A DNA stretch of 64,000 nucleotides from Pythium myriotylum (taxonomy: Eukaryota; Oomycota; Peronosporomycetes; Pythiales; Pythiaceae): assembly GCA_023091665.1 (NCBI GenBank), contig JALJCQ010000023.1:124001-188000 (forward strand). The letters run 5' to 3'. The first letter of the stretch is position 1. Every line of letters starts with the position of its first letter. This document shows, piece by piece, positions 11,067 through 21,222 of this stretch. The notes below the pieces were generated by a model. It was not told where the DNA came from, made no database searches, and saw nothing but the letters and a program-made list of their open reading frames with translations. Both the position numbers and the translations under genes were made by a program.

Positions 11067-12875
11067 TCAGAGGCACGTGTAGAGCGACGCGAGGATCAGC
11101 GGCGAGCGCCGTGCCGCGCGCAGGTACTGCTGCTTGGTGAGCTCGCCGTCCTGGTCGGCGTCCTCATCTTCGAGCACGCGCACGACCTCGGTCAGGCTCG
11201 GGCCGAAATGGGCGAAGCCCGCGCACACGGCCGACACAAACTCCTGGCGCGAGACGAGTCCGTCGCGGTTGACGTCGAAGCGCTCGAAGTAGAAGCGTGC
11301 CTTGGCGTCCGCGTCGAGCGCCTGCGTCGTCGGGTGGAGCAGCACGACCGCCAAGTCCTGGAGCAGCGCGGCCACGTCCACGAGAGGCGCCGGCGGCGTG
11401 GCCGTGCGAGACGTCAACGACGGCGGCTTGGCCACGTAGGCGCGCAGCAGCAGGTTGACGGCGGCGTCGTCTGCCTGCGCCGCCGTCTCGAGCCCGCCCA
11501 CGCACTCGGCCAGCGCCTGCAGCACGCGCGCAGGTGGCAGTCGCAGCTCGGTGGTCGTCGCGCCGACCGCCAGGCGCCGCTGGAGCTCGACCATCGCACG
11601 CCACCCGAGCGCATGAGCATCCACGAACGCCCGGATCCGCTCGCGCAAGACGGGGTCCTCGCTGTACACGAGCGACGACGTCGGGCGTGTGATGGTCTCG
11701 AGTAGGCGCGGCTCGGCGAGCGACGTTGCCACGAAATCGTCCAGCGAGATGCTTGTGGTCTCTTCACGGCCGGCGGCGACGCCCTCTTCACCTATTGTCT
11801 CCTCGCTCTCCATGCCGAGCTCGAGACGCGCGAAATACTCGTCGACACACCGCATGAGCTCCTGGTAGAGCTGTCGATCGCCCTGGAAGAGGCCCAAGAG
11901 GTCTGAGATCGCGACCGTCGGCTCCCGCGATGCGCTTGCGTCGCCAGCATCCGCGAGCGACTGGGACTGGTAGACTTCGAAGAGCGCGTCCACCTTGTCC
12001 TCGAGCGAGCCCTTGACGAAGCCATTGAGCCCGACGACGAACTCGCGAAAGTCGATCTTGCCGTCCCCATCGCCGTCAAAGGTCGCGAAGAGGCGCCGCA
12101 GGAACGAGTCGCTCGCCGAGATGGTCGCGCTGATGGCGCGCAAGTCCGTGCGCGCGATCTCCTGGAAAGCGGCGTCGTCGGCGTCCACGCCGATGGCCAA
12201 CAGCAGCGCGCCGACGTCGTCGCTCAGCAGCTGACGAAACTCCCCGAAGGAAATGACGCTCCGGGCCCCACCGGCCATCTCCTTGAACTTGCGGCTCATG
12301 TGGAAGATATGCTGCGTCGAGAACGTCGTGCGGCGCACAAGCTCCGAGATGAGCACCTGCTTCCCGGACATGGACGACGCCGACTGCGTCGTCTGCGCGA
12401 TGTCCCACGCGCTGCTGCCGGCGCCTGCCGACGCTTGGACGCTCGTGAGCGCGACGCTGCGCCGCTTCATGCTTCGCTTGGCGCGTGCAAGGTCGCTCGC
12501 CTGGAAGACTCGCGCGCGGCCCCCAACAGGCGCCAGCACCTGGGGCGATGTCGGAAGCCCGACAGAGACGGCGACGACGGGCGACAGGTCCTGGCGGGAG
12601 ACGCTCGAATCGCGGCGAGCGTCTCCTGCTGCTGCATTCGCGGCGGGTGGCGAGACAACGCGCTTGGTGGCGTCGTCGGCCGGTCGGAATCGTGTGTTCA
12701 TGCGCAGGATCTCACAAACGCGATCACGAGAAGGAAGGAGGCGCGTGACCGGCGAGTCACTCGGCTGCGAGACGTCGATCGCTTTTGCTGGAGGCTGGAG
12801 AGCCTCTAGCTGCGAGGACACGCGAAGAAACAGATCGGCGAGCGCGTCGCGTGGCACGTGTGAAGGCGTCTTCAT
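11067..12875 (-). CDS. EF-hand calcium-binding protein (602 aa), function unknown
   Basis: Single-exon gene; the ATG at 12875 was used because the upstream in-frame codon is TTG. The N-terminal 160 residues are low-complexity and basic. Clear EF-hand loops are DGDGDGKIDFRE (about residues 267-278) and DVNRDGLVSRQE (about 540-551). A third loop, DADQDGELTKQQ (about 575-586), ends in Gln instead of Glu and may bind weakly. The stretch between them (about 290-530) is helical with no recognised family. The first EF-hand is embedded in a calcineurin-B-like context (FATFDGDGDG, then FVVGLNGFVKGSLEDKVDALFEVY), so it may belong to a family of large NCS/calcineurin-B-related scaffolds. The gene lies between two channel genes with a urease on its 5' side; any functional link to the channels is inference. 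Confidence 0.82.
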   Translation of the reverse strand: MKTPSHVPRDALADLFLRVSSQLEALQPPAKAIDVSQPSDSPVTRLLPSRDRVCEILRMNTRFRPADDATKRVVSPPAANAAAGDARRDSSVSRQDLSPVVAVSVGLPTSPQVLAPVGGRARVFQASDLARAKRSMKRRSVALTSVQASAGAGSSAWDIAQTTQSASSMSGKQVLISELVRRTTFSTQHIFHMSRKFKEMAGGARSVISFGEFRQLLSDDVGALLLAIGVDADDAAFQEIARTDLRAISATISASDSFLRRLFATFDGDGDGKIDFREFVVGLNGFVKGSLEDKVDALFEVYQSQSLADAGDASASREPTVAISDLLGLFQGDRQLYQELMRCVDEYFARLELGMESEETIGEEGVAAGREETTSISLDDFVATSLAEPRLLETITRPTSSLVYSEDPVLRERIRAFVDAHALGWRAMVELQRRLAVGATTTELRLPPARVLQALAECVGGLETAAQADDAAVNLLLRAYVAKPPSLTSRTATPPAPLVDVAALLQDLAVVLLHPTTQALDADAKARFYFERFDVNRDGLVSRQEFVSAVCAGFAHFGPSLTEVVRVLEDEDADQDGELTKQQYLRAARRSPLILASLYTCL

Positions 12876-12968
12876 CGCTGCTAAGACCAAAGACAGTGGA
12901 CACCACAGGGATCACGGGGCACGGAGCGCGCGACGTTTCGTGACTTTTCCATTTCTACACACACTCGA

Positions 12969-15485
12969 CTAGAACAAGAAGAAGCGCTGCGCCAGCGGCA
13001 GCTCGCTCGAAGGCTCGCACGTGAGCAGCTCGCCATCAGCTCGAACTTTGTAGGTCTCTGGGTCCACTTGGATCTTGGGCAGCGCGTCGTTGAGCTTCAT
13101 GTCTTTCTTCGTGATGCCTCGGCACTTCCGCACGGCCTCGATGCGCTTGCGCAGTCCGTAGTTATGAGCCACACGCTTGGTTACGCAACTCTGGCTCACG
13201 AACGCGACCGATGTCCCGCCGACCGCCGCACCGTACGCTCCGAACATCGGACGCATCTTGACAGGCTGGGGCGTCGGGATCGACGCATTCGGGTCGCCCA
13301 TTTGCGCGTAGACGATCGCACCGCCCTTGAGAATGAGCTCAGGCTTGCTGCCGAAGAAGGCCGGGTTCCAGAGCACGAGATCTGCAAGCTTGCCGACCTC
13401 GATCGAGCCGATGAGATGCGACATGCCGTGGGCAATTGCCGGGTTAATCGTGTACTTGGCCACGTACCGCTTCACGCGGAAGTTGTCACTCGTGGTTCCA
13501 GCATCCTCAGCCAGCGCGCCACGCACTTGTTTCATCTTGTCAGCGGTCTGCCACGTGCGTGTCACCACCTCTCCAATACGGCCCATGGCCTGCGAGTCGG
13601 ATGAGATAATGCTGATGGCACCAAGGTCGTGGAGCAAATCTTCGGCTGCGATGGTTTCGCCGCGGATGCGCGACTCGGCGAACGCCACGTCCTCGGCGAT
13701 GTTCTTGTCTAGGTGGTGGCACACCATGAGCATATCGACGTGCTCGTCAATCGTGTTGCGTGTGTACGGACGTGTCGGGTTCGTTGAGGATGGCAACACA
13801 CTCAGCTCGCCACAGACTGTGATAATGTCCGGCGCGTGGCCACCGCCAGCGCCTTCACTGTGGTATGTGTGGATTGTACGTCCCTTGAACGCTGCAATCG
13901 TGTGCTCGACGCAGCATGACTCATTCAGCGTGTCCGTGTGGATAGTCACCTGCACGTCGTTCTGTTCAGCTACGGACAGACAGCAGTCGATTGCCGCGGG
14001 AGTGGTGCCCCAATCCTCGTGAAGCTTCATCCCGACCGCACCTGCGTCGATGATGTCCTGCAAACCTTCCGGCGACGAAGTATTGCCCTTTCCGGTAAGC
14101 CCAATGTTGATAGGGATCGAGTCCGTAGCTTGTAGCATGAGCTTCATGTGGTTTGGACCAGGCGTACATGTTGTAGCATTCGTGCCGGTTGCAGGGCCAG
14201 TACCGCCGCCAACAAGCGTTGTCAGGCCACTAGCTAAGGCTTCAGTTGCGAGCTGTGGGCAAATGAAATGCACATGGGCATCAAACCCGCCGGCCGTAAT
14301 GATGAGTCCTTCACCAGCAATGACCTCGGTGTTGACTCCAACAATCATGTTTTCCATCACACCGTCCATCACATCCGGGTTACCGCCCTTGCCGATGCCA
14401 GAGATCATGCCGTCCTTGATACCGATATCAGCCTTGTAGATGCCGGTGTAGTCGATCACAAGAGCGTTGGTGATAATCGTGTCCAGAACTTGGCTGGCAA
14501 GAAGACCAGACGCCTGACCCATGCCCTCACGCAACACTTTTCCACCACCAAACTTGCACTCGTCGCCGTACACAGTGAAATCCTTCTCCACTGTGACGTA
14601 CAGGGCCATGTCACCAAGACGTACACGGTCACCTGTCGTTGGACCATACGTCTGTGCATACACGCTGCGCGGCATTGTACACGGGGTCAGGGCAGTGCGT
14701 AAGCTCTGCTGGAGGGTCTCATCCATAGGTTTGTGGTGGAAACCCTTCGCGACGGCCTCTGCAACGATTGAATCAATCTTGTCGGCGGCGACAGCTCCCG
14801 TAGCGAGGTTGTTGCCGCCCGTGATGACTTGCTTGCCTCCAATCGGGACGACACTGACAGTCTTGCGGTCTCCCGGCTCAAAGCGAACCGCCGTACCCGA
14901 CGGAATGTTGAGCCTCATGCCGTACGCCCGCTTGCGATCCATTTCCAAGTAAGGGTTTGTCTCGATGAGATGGTAGTGGCTGCCGACTTGAATTGGGCGG
15001 TCGGAAAGGTTCGTGATCTGGAGGGCACTGGCCTCTCGTCCGCAATTGAGCTCAACATCATCGTCGGGTGTGACAACTTCACCAGGCGCGGGCGTGGCAA
15101 CTACAGAAGCTACCGGGAAGAGATCTGGCGAAGGAACCGGGAGAAACGATCCGTAGAGCGCGAGCGAAAGGTCACCGTCCATGGTCGAGATGGGGTGGTG
15201 GATTGTCACGAGCTTCGTGCCGTCCGGGAAGGTCCCTTCGACTTGGACTTCATCGAGTATGTCGGCGACGCCGTCCAGCACGTGTCGTCTCCCCAGCATC
15301 TGCGTGCCCAGCGTCATGAGCTCGGCCACGCTCTTGCCGTCGCGGATGAACTCGAGCACTTGGGTCGCTAGCAGCGCCACGCTCTCCGTGTAGTTGAGGC
15401 GGAGGCCCCGCGCGAGCCTCTTCTGCGCCAGCACGCCGGCCGTGTGCAGCAGCAAGTGGTCTTCTTCTCGTGGGCTCAGACGCAT
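12969..15485 (-). CDS. Urease, single-chain plant/fungal type
   Basis: Nickel enzyme that hydrolyses urea to ammonia and carbamate. An uninterrupted frame of 838 residues, the length of jack bean urease (840), carries the gamma, beta and alpha parts of bacterial urease fused in that order. The start [17 protein letters not shown] aligns with the plant N-terminus. Key elements: HVHFICPQ (nickel-binding HxH), the carbamylated lysine in [18 protein letters not shown] and [15 protein letters not shown] (nickel and substrate histidines), and the mobile flap MVCHHLD with its conserved Cys-His. All catalytic residues I can check are present, so the enzyme should be active if the accessory maturation proteins are encoded elsewhere; none are in this window. 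It is transcribed in the same direction as the EF-hand gene (93 nt gap). Confidence 0.98.
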   Translation of the reverse strand: MRLSPREEDHLLLHTAGVLAQKRLARGLRLNYTESVALLATQVLEFIRDGKSVAELMTLGTQMLGRRHVLDGVADILDEVQVEGTFPDGTKLVTIHHPISTMDGDLSLALYGSFLPVPSPDLFPVASVVATPAPGEVVTPDDDVELNCGREASALQITNLSDRPIQVGSHYHLIETNPYLEMDRKRAYGMRLNIPSGTAVRFEPGDRKTVSVVPIGGKQVITGGNNLATGAVAADKIDSIVAEAVAKGFHHKPMDETLQQSLRTALTPCTMPRSVYAQTYGPTTGDRVRLGDMALYVTVEKDFTVYGDECKFGGGKVLREGMGQASGLLASQVLDTIITNALVIDYTGIYKADIGIKDGMISGIGKGGNPDVMDGVMENMIVGVNTEVIAGEGLIITAGGFDAHVHFICPQLATEALASGLTTLVGGGTGPATGTNATTCTPGPNHMKLMLQATDSIPINIGLTGKGNTSSPEGLQDIIDAGAVGMKLHEDWGTTPAAIDCCLSVAEQNDVQVTIHTDTLNESCCVEHTIAAFKGRTIHTYHSEGAGGGHAPDIITVCGELSVLPSSTNPTRPYTRNTIDEHVDMLMVCHHLDKNIAEDVAFAESRIRGETIAAEDLLHDLGAISIISSDSQAMGRIGEVVTRTWQTADKMKQVRGALAEDAGTTSDNFRVKRYVAKYTINPAIAHGMSHLIGSIEVGKLADLVLWNPAFFGSKPELILKGGAIVYAQMGDPNASIPTPQPVKMRPMFGAYGAAVGGTSVAFVSQSCVTKRVAHNYGLRKRIEAVRKCRGITKKDMKLNDALPKIQVDPETYKVRADGELLTCEPSSELPLAQRFFLF

Positions 15486-15695
15486 GGCTCGAGGCTCCCG
15501 GTCGTCGTTCTTATCCTCGCTGTGCGGCTTCAGAAATGGTGCTGATGAGAGGGGAGCACGGCCGGAACCTGTAAAATCAAATACAACGCATCTCGCGATC
15601 CTTCATCCTTCCCCCAGAACGGAACCGCGTCTATTCAATGGGGGACGAGCTAACAGAGCACCTGTGGCAAATGATAATGTTCTCTTTTTTGCCTT

Positions 15696-18600
15696 CTACC
15701 GCTGTTGCGCATGCACGAGAGCGAGGAGGGCGTCGAGCTTGGCCTCGACGTGCGCGACGTCACGCGCAGATGCGCTTCTTCCGAGCACAGACGGCGGTGA
15801 ATGCGAAGCGTCGGGGAGATGCGCTAGAGTAACAGCCATCGAGTCGTGGATCTCCTGGAGCTTCGCCATCATCTCGGTGCGCAGCGTTGCCGTCTCCTCA
15901 GCTACGCGTCGCGAAACTTCGGCGGCGATCGCATCGCTCGTCGAGTCGAGTGCTGAGAGAGTACTGGGCCCCGAGGCACGTGTGACGGAGGCGCTGGGAG
16001 TAGAGGTAATCAATCCAGCCTGAAGATCAGCGCGTCCATGGAGTCGAGCGATGCGATTCCAGCGTTCGAGGCTGTTCGATGACACCTGGCTGCCTCGTCG
16101 GGCGTCGTGGGTTGGTATGCGGCGCTCACAAGCCTGCAATAGCGTGACACCTCGCGGACTGCTGAAGAGCTTATCGATAACGTCTTGGCCGAGCCACTGT
16201 TCATACCGTTGGAGCGCCCCTGTCAGTTCCAGTAAAGCTCGTTCCTCTGCTTGAGATCTCACGTTCTCATACTCGGAAGTCATAAGCGCCGTGAGCAAGT
16301 TGAGAGCAACAATCATAACAACGACCACGTAAAGCACAAGCAGGACAAACCCACAAATGTTGCGGGCGGGTGAAGCATCAGCCGCGTAGAAGTTCCGGAG
16401 GTAATCGAGCTCACCGAACGTTGCAAGGAAAACGACTCGCATGGTACTGAGAAAGTTGGTGTGGGGCCCGTATCCGTGGAAAAGCAGGTGGAAACCACCT
16501 GTGAATCCGACCAGTAGAAGGAAGTAGTGGAAAAAGAACTGGCCGACGACTCGACACATGCGCGCAAACGTGAATATGAGTACGCTGAAGAATGACGAAA
16601 CGAGTAGCGACTGCATGAGGTTGACGCAAAGCAGCACACTAAGTAGCCCCGACAAGCACTCGCGTAGAACTCTGAGGCTGTCACTGCAGAATTCCAGCGG
16701 AATAGTTCCGACCATTATGATGTAGGTGCCGATGTCGAGAAGATTCCACAGCGATCGCCAATATCGACCGCGATCGGCTCGCCACTCAAGGTATAGCTCT
16801 ACATAGACGAGATGGTACGCCGCTAATACCCAATACACCACCTTGCATACAGCCACTGCGTAATCAACGTTCGAAACAAAGTCCTGCCACTTGTACTGAG
16901 TCAGGTTGGTGATGGCGGGGCTGTCACCATTAAAAACAGCGTCAATTTTGGGTAAAATGACGTTGGCTAGATAGAAGAACACGAGCATGAGCACGTAAAG
17001 TGCAAGCTGACGCCGGTGACACTGCAATCCGAACAGCTACAAAAGTCAAGGGATCTGTAAATATTCCTGCGGTCTTTCAAGAGTTTATGTCATCTCTTAC
17101 CTTCCATTTGAGGTGAATAGCGTTCCGAATGACTGGATGGGTAACGCACGGTGACGGACTGTACTTATGATGAAGGGTTGCAAGGCTCATGGTTGGACGC
17201 AGAACGAGATCGAGATCTCGGCATGAATGGCGTACTTCAGTGAAATGGTACAGCATTCCGCCGTTCAGCCTATTCACTTCAATCGCAAAATGATCCAAAT
17301 ACAATGGGAGCGCGCCTGGGTGAACTTCAACTAGCCGACAGAGAAGAACTCGATTCCATCGAGCAGACGATGTTTCTCCTCGTTGGGGTTCGTCAGAACG
17401 ACCAAGACGAGGATTTCGCGGCTCAACAATTGACATCGGGATCGCCAACAATACCTCGATGACATCTAACGACGGTTCGGATGCCCAGAGAGCGCTGTAA
17501 AGCGGCGTAAACCACAGCGAAACATCAGGGGCTTTGACATTCTGGCAGGCTGCCGTCACATCCGCTCCGTTTGACAGAAGAAAGACACACATGTCTGCAG
17601 TACCTTGGCGCTCGCATGCCACATGAAGAGCCGTCTTTCCTTGTTTGTTCTAGTACGGGTGATCAGTTGAACCACTCATGTCAAAACAGGCCTCTGAACT
17701 TGAAGGTATAGATTTGCTTACCCGTCGATTCACGTCCATTCCACCGTGTGTCAAAAGGAAGCGAAGGATAGCCAAACCGGACGAGTGGCCGTGTGCAGCG
17801 ACTAAGTGAAGTAAAGTGTCGCCAGTTGTCTCAATGACGCACTCGTTGACGCAGTACCTCGATAGTACGTGTATCCCGTTTCTCTCGGTCTCAAGAAAAA
17901 TGTTGTGAAGCGCAAGACCGGTCTGGTCTGAGATCAATGATTGATTGACTGGGTCGGCACCACTTGACTGATACATGTCAGCGATGAACTAGATCAAGTC
18001 GTCTCAGTAAGGAAACAAACGGGGAGCCTTTATCAATTCTGTTTACCTTGAGGTAGAGTTCCTTTGCACCTGAGACTTCTTGTGACTGCCAGACCGTCCC
18101 CATTTTATCCAAAAGAAGAGGGAGAATACCAGGGAAGTTTTTGTAGATCTTCAATCTAACGTCGTCGAAAGCTGATTCATGTGAAGGAAGCGCATCCGGT
18201 TGCCCAAGTAAGAACTCGACAAGACCCTCTCGCTGTCTCCATACTTGTCCAGCACGATCGTCTGCTCCGTCCTCACTTGCTGACACAACAAATGAGCCTG
18301 AGCTTCTTGCAGTTACATCAGCAGCGAAATTGATTGCTCTCCAGTAGTATATGTTTTCGTTGGGAGGATCAACGAGTCGTTTGTCTGCTGCTGAACATTC
18401 TTCTCCGGGGTGTGCGCCGCGTTCGATTAGAGCAGAACAGAATCCCAAAGCCCCTACTTGAGCTGCCACATGAAGAGGAGTCTTACCCTCCCAGTTCTGC
18501 ATCCAACGCGGTTATAAAGTGAGTAGATCTCTTGAAGTGCAGTAAGGACATACCCGCTTTGTCAGAAATGCTCGGACCAAACGAGGGTCGATGCCAATCC

Positions 18601-20874
18601 ATTGAGCGGTTAAGATGGTGCTTTGTTGGTCGGTGACCGAAGGAAATGAACCTTGCCGTTCACAGAAGTCGCGAATGAAGTAATGCAGAACGGTATCTCC
18701 TCTCTCGTTGTCAAACTGCCAAACGATCTCATCGGCGAGAGAGTAAACGCCACTCTCAATCCCACGACAGAGTTGCGCTAGTCGCGGGTGGCTGCATTCA
18801 GTAAATGCCCTTGATGTCGATCCATCAGCTCCCAAAATGTTGGGGAAACCGACGCTTCTAGATATCGTGCCACCCAATCTCACTCGAAAGGAGCTAATGC
18901 CCTCCAAGTCCCCCAATGTGTTGAGAACGTCGATAATTTTAGTGCGTCCGCGAGTTCTCGCGAGATCTACAGCCATTTCGCGACGGCAATTCTGATTGGA
19001 AAGTACACGTCTAATCATCTCACGTCCACAAGGCATTTAAGATGAAAACAAACCTGTGTTGTGACAGGGACCCCACCAACCGACTGAAGGCATCGCACGA
19101 GATAAATGCACTGCGCGTCGCTGGCGCGTTGGACGGCAAGATGCACTAGTGTATTCATCGCGAAGTCACGAATGCGCAGAGTTCCGAACTTGGCAGTTAT
19201 AGTCTTCGGACCGTATGACCTGGAACGGATCATAATTCAGATCACTCAGGAATTGTGTGCCGCGAAGATGCCGCATGCCACTTACAACAGATCAAAGTAA
19301 ACTCGCAGCAAAGAAGATGACGCCATGCTCATCCATGAGGCTGGTCCAGCTAATACCTTGCAGACAATATACTCATCTTCTTCGGGGTTTGCGTTGAAGA
19401 CGGGAAGAGGGTGATCCGAGGCAGTTGCCGATGCTTGCAGGTAGTCAATGAACAGACGGCAGACGTTTCTGTGCCCGAGACTAGACGCAACATGGAACAC
19501 CGTCCACTTTGAAACATCCTACAGAGTGTACCGTCAGATGCGCGTAGAACTCTTAGAGCAAGATCCAGACCTTGTGAAAGATATCAGCATTGAATCGAAG
19601 GAGCAAACGGCAGCCGTTTACATGTCCTCTTTCAGCATGAAAGAAAAGAGGCGTTCGTCGAGCATTGTCCTGGCACATTCCACCGATGTTATCCGACTGC
19701 TAAGGTTCATTCGAGATGAAGGGTACTAACAAATGTGTCAACCGATTCCCCGCACTCCAGAAAGCGTTTAATGACGGCATCGCGTTCGTAAGCGCACGCA
19801 TAGAACATTGGAGAGCGGCCACGCGAGTCCTTCACGGTAGAGACCATCAGGAAGAGCTCCAACTCCAAACCTCACCCTAAGTCTTCACCTTCACGTCTAA
19901 GCCAGCATCTTCATTCAGAAGAAGTTCACAGGTGGGTAGATCCCCTCTTGCGGCAGCGATTGAAATCGGCGAACGCCCATTTGAATCTCTTGCATTCACG
20001 TTCGCACCATTCCGAACAAGAGCACGCATGATCGCTAAGCGTCCGACAGCGGCATGGACTGCATATCGTGCAGATTTGTTCGTCTCGATCTAAGCAATCG
20101 AGCACCAGTCACAACTTAGATCGTCGCCGTTTTACCCATTAGCTCCGCTTTTCACCTTGCTATCAGCACTAAGACCAGCGGCAAGGAGAACATTGACGTC
20201 ACTCGCCACGTCGCGAGAGATAGCTTGAAATAGGGCCTGAGAAGAACTCGTTATTAGGCACGCGGAGAAATCGGGGAGTGATCCAATAATGAACTTACCT
20301 CAATTGCTGCCGGCAGGTCAGCAGCGATGAGTAGACGGCACACATTCGTGTGCTGATTCTTCATGGCTAAAGAGAGGGCCGCGTTCACCTGCTCACGTAG
20401 CATCAGATAGGGGGATGAACCAAGTGCTCTAGAGACAAGAACGTACTGAGATACTGCCGTTTGGTGATCCGGCGGAGAGCAGTTGTGCACACGAGTCTGC
20501 ATATCCCCGCTCGGCTGCGATCATGAGTGGCGTGACACCATGGCTGTCCTACATGGATCCGTGAGGAACCGCCTATCGCCGACAACAATACGAACATATC
20601 ATACCGGTGCAAACGCGTCACAATACTCGATCATCGCCTCTGCCGCACGCAGCATGCCGCGTTCCAACAGAACGTGGAGCCACGACTGGCCCTGGTCATT
20701 CACCTGTACCAAGACGACGTCTCGGTCATCCGCCATGGGCTAGTGAACGACGCCGAGACGCACCACTTGGTTGGCGGCGGCTTCGGGGCTGATGTTGCAG
20801 AGAAAGGCGTCCTCGTCGCTTCGCTCGATGGCAGCAAGAAGCCGCGAGAGAACTTCCTCCCGTGGGTTCGCCAT
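15696..20874 (-). CDS. Ankyrin-repeat TRP-like cation channel, 15 exons
   Basis: Reconstructed exons (leftwards): 20764-20874, 20605-20703, 20447-20548, 20299-20388, 20156-20236, 19889-20089, 19731-19829, 19571-19669, 19286-19518, 19054-19219, 18554-18991, 18047-18496, 17722-17988, 17101-17649 and 15696-17036; 1441 residues. The junctions are GT-AG and all but one are phase 0. The first half to two-thirds holds many ankyrin units, for example DSHGVTPLMIAAERGYADS, NVNARDSNGRSPISIAAARG, NWEGKTPLHVAAQVG and NKQGKTALHVACERQG. The last exon carries an ion-transport domain of about six hydrophobic segments, with WNLLDIGTYIIM (S2-S3 region), a pore-like MRVVFLATFGELDYL, and S6 ALNLLTALMTSEYENV, resembling TRPV/TRPA channels. 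A coiled C-terminal region follows. The gene is divergent from the first receptor kinase across 348 nt. The exon 1 donor (GTGGTG versus GTGCGT) is the least certain boundary. Confidence 0.85.
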
Positions 20875-21222
20875 TTTCGTCGGTGTGGGTTGAAGCTCTT
20901 CGATGTCCTTCCGACGAGGGAACGAGTGCCCCCCCCGCGAATTATAATTTGCGCGCGGTCAATCAGAATTTACTGGGAAATTCGTCGTGTGAACGATCGG
21001 TTTTTTTTTCTCTTGACGTTGAGCCGCTGTCCCGTCTATGTGTCACGGTGTCCTACTTCTCGCCAATCAGGAGGGGGGACACAGAGCTTTCGTTCGCTTG
21101 GTCAGGGCTCGGGGCAGATGACCGCGGCAGCTGGTTGAGCCCCTCACGAGCTCCTCTGAACTCTGCTGGAACGGACCATCCTCCCATCCTGGAATTGACT
21201 GCCACCGTGCGTGCGACTATCG
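20875..21222. promoter_or_regulatory. Shared divergent upstream region, TRP-like channel / receptor kinase 1
   Basis: 348 nt between two divergently transcribed start codons. It contains a run of T (about 21001-21010) and an AT-rich patch at 20938-20975, with no convincing gene. It presumably contains both promoters; no specific element was recognised. Confidence 0.4.

Noticed and set aside
12969..15485. Bacterial origin of the urease
   Set aside because: It is the fused single-chain form of plants and fungi with the plant-like N-terminus, and its codon use looks like its neighbours.
18992..19053. A 35-nt intron in the ankyrin-TRP gene (acceptor at 19019)
   Set aside because: Too short compared with the other introns. 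An acceptor 27 nt further in (intron 18992-19053, 62 nt) keeps the phase and restores an ankyrin unit.
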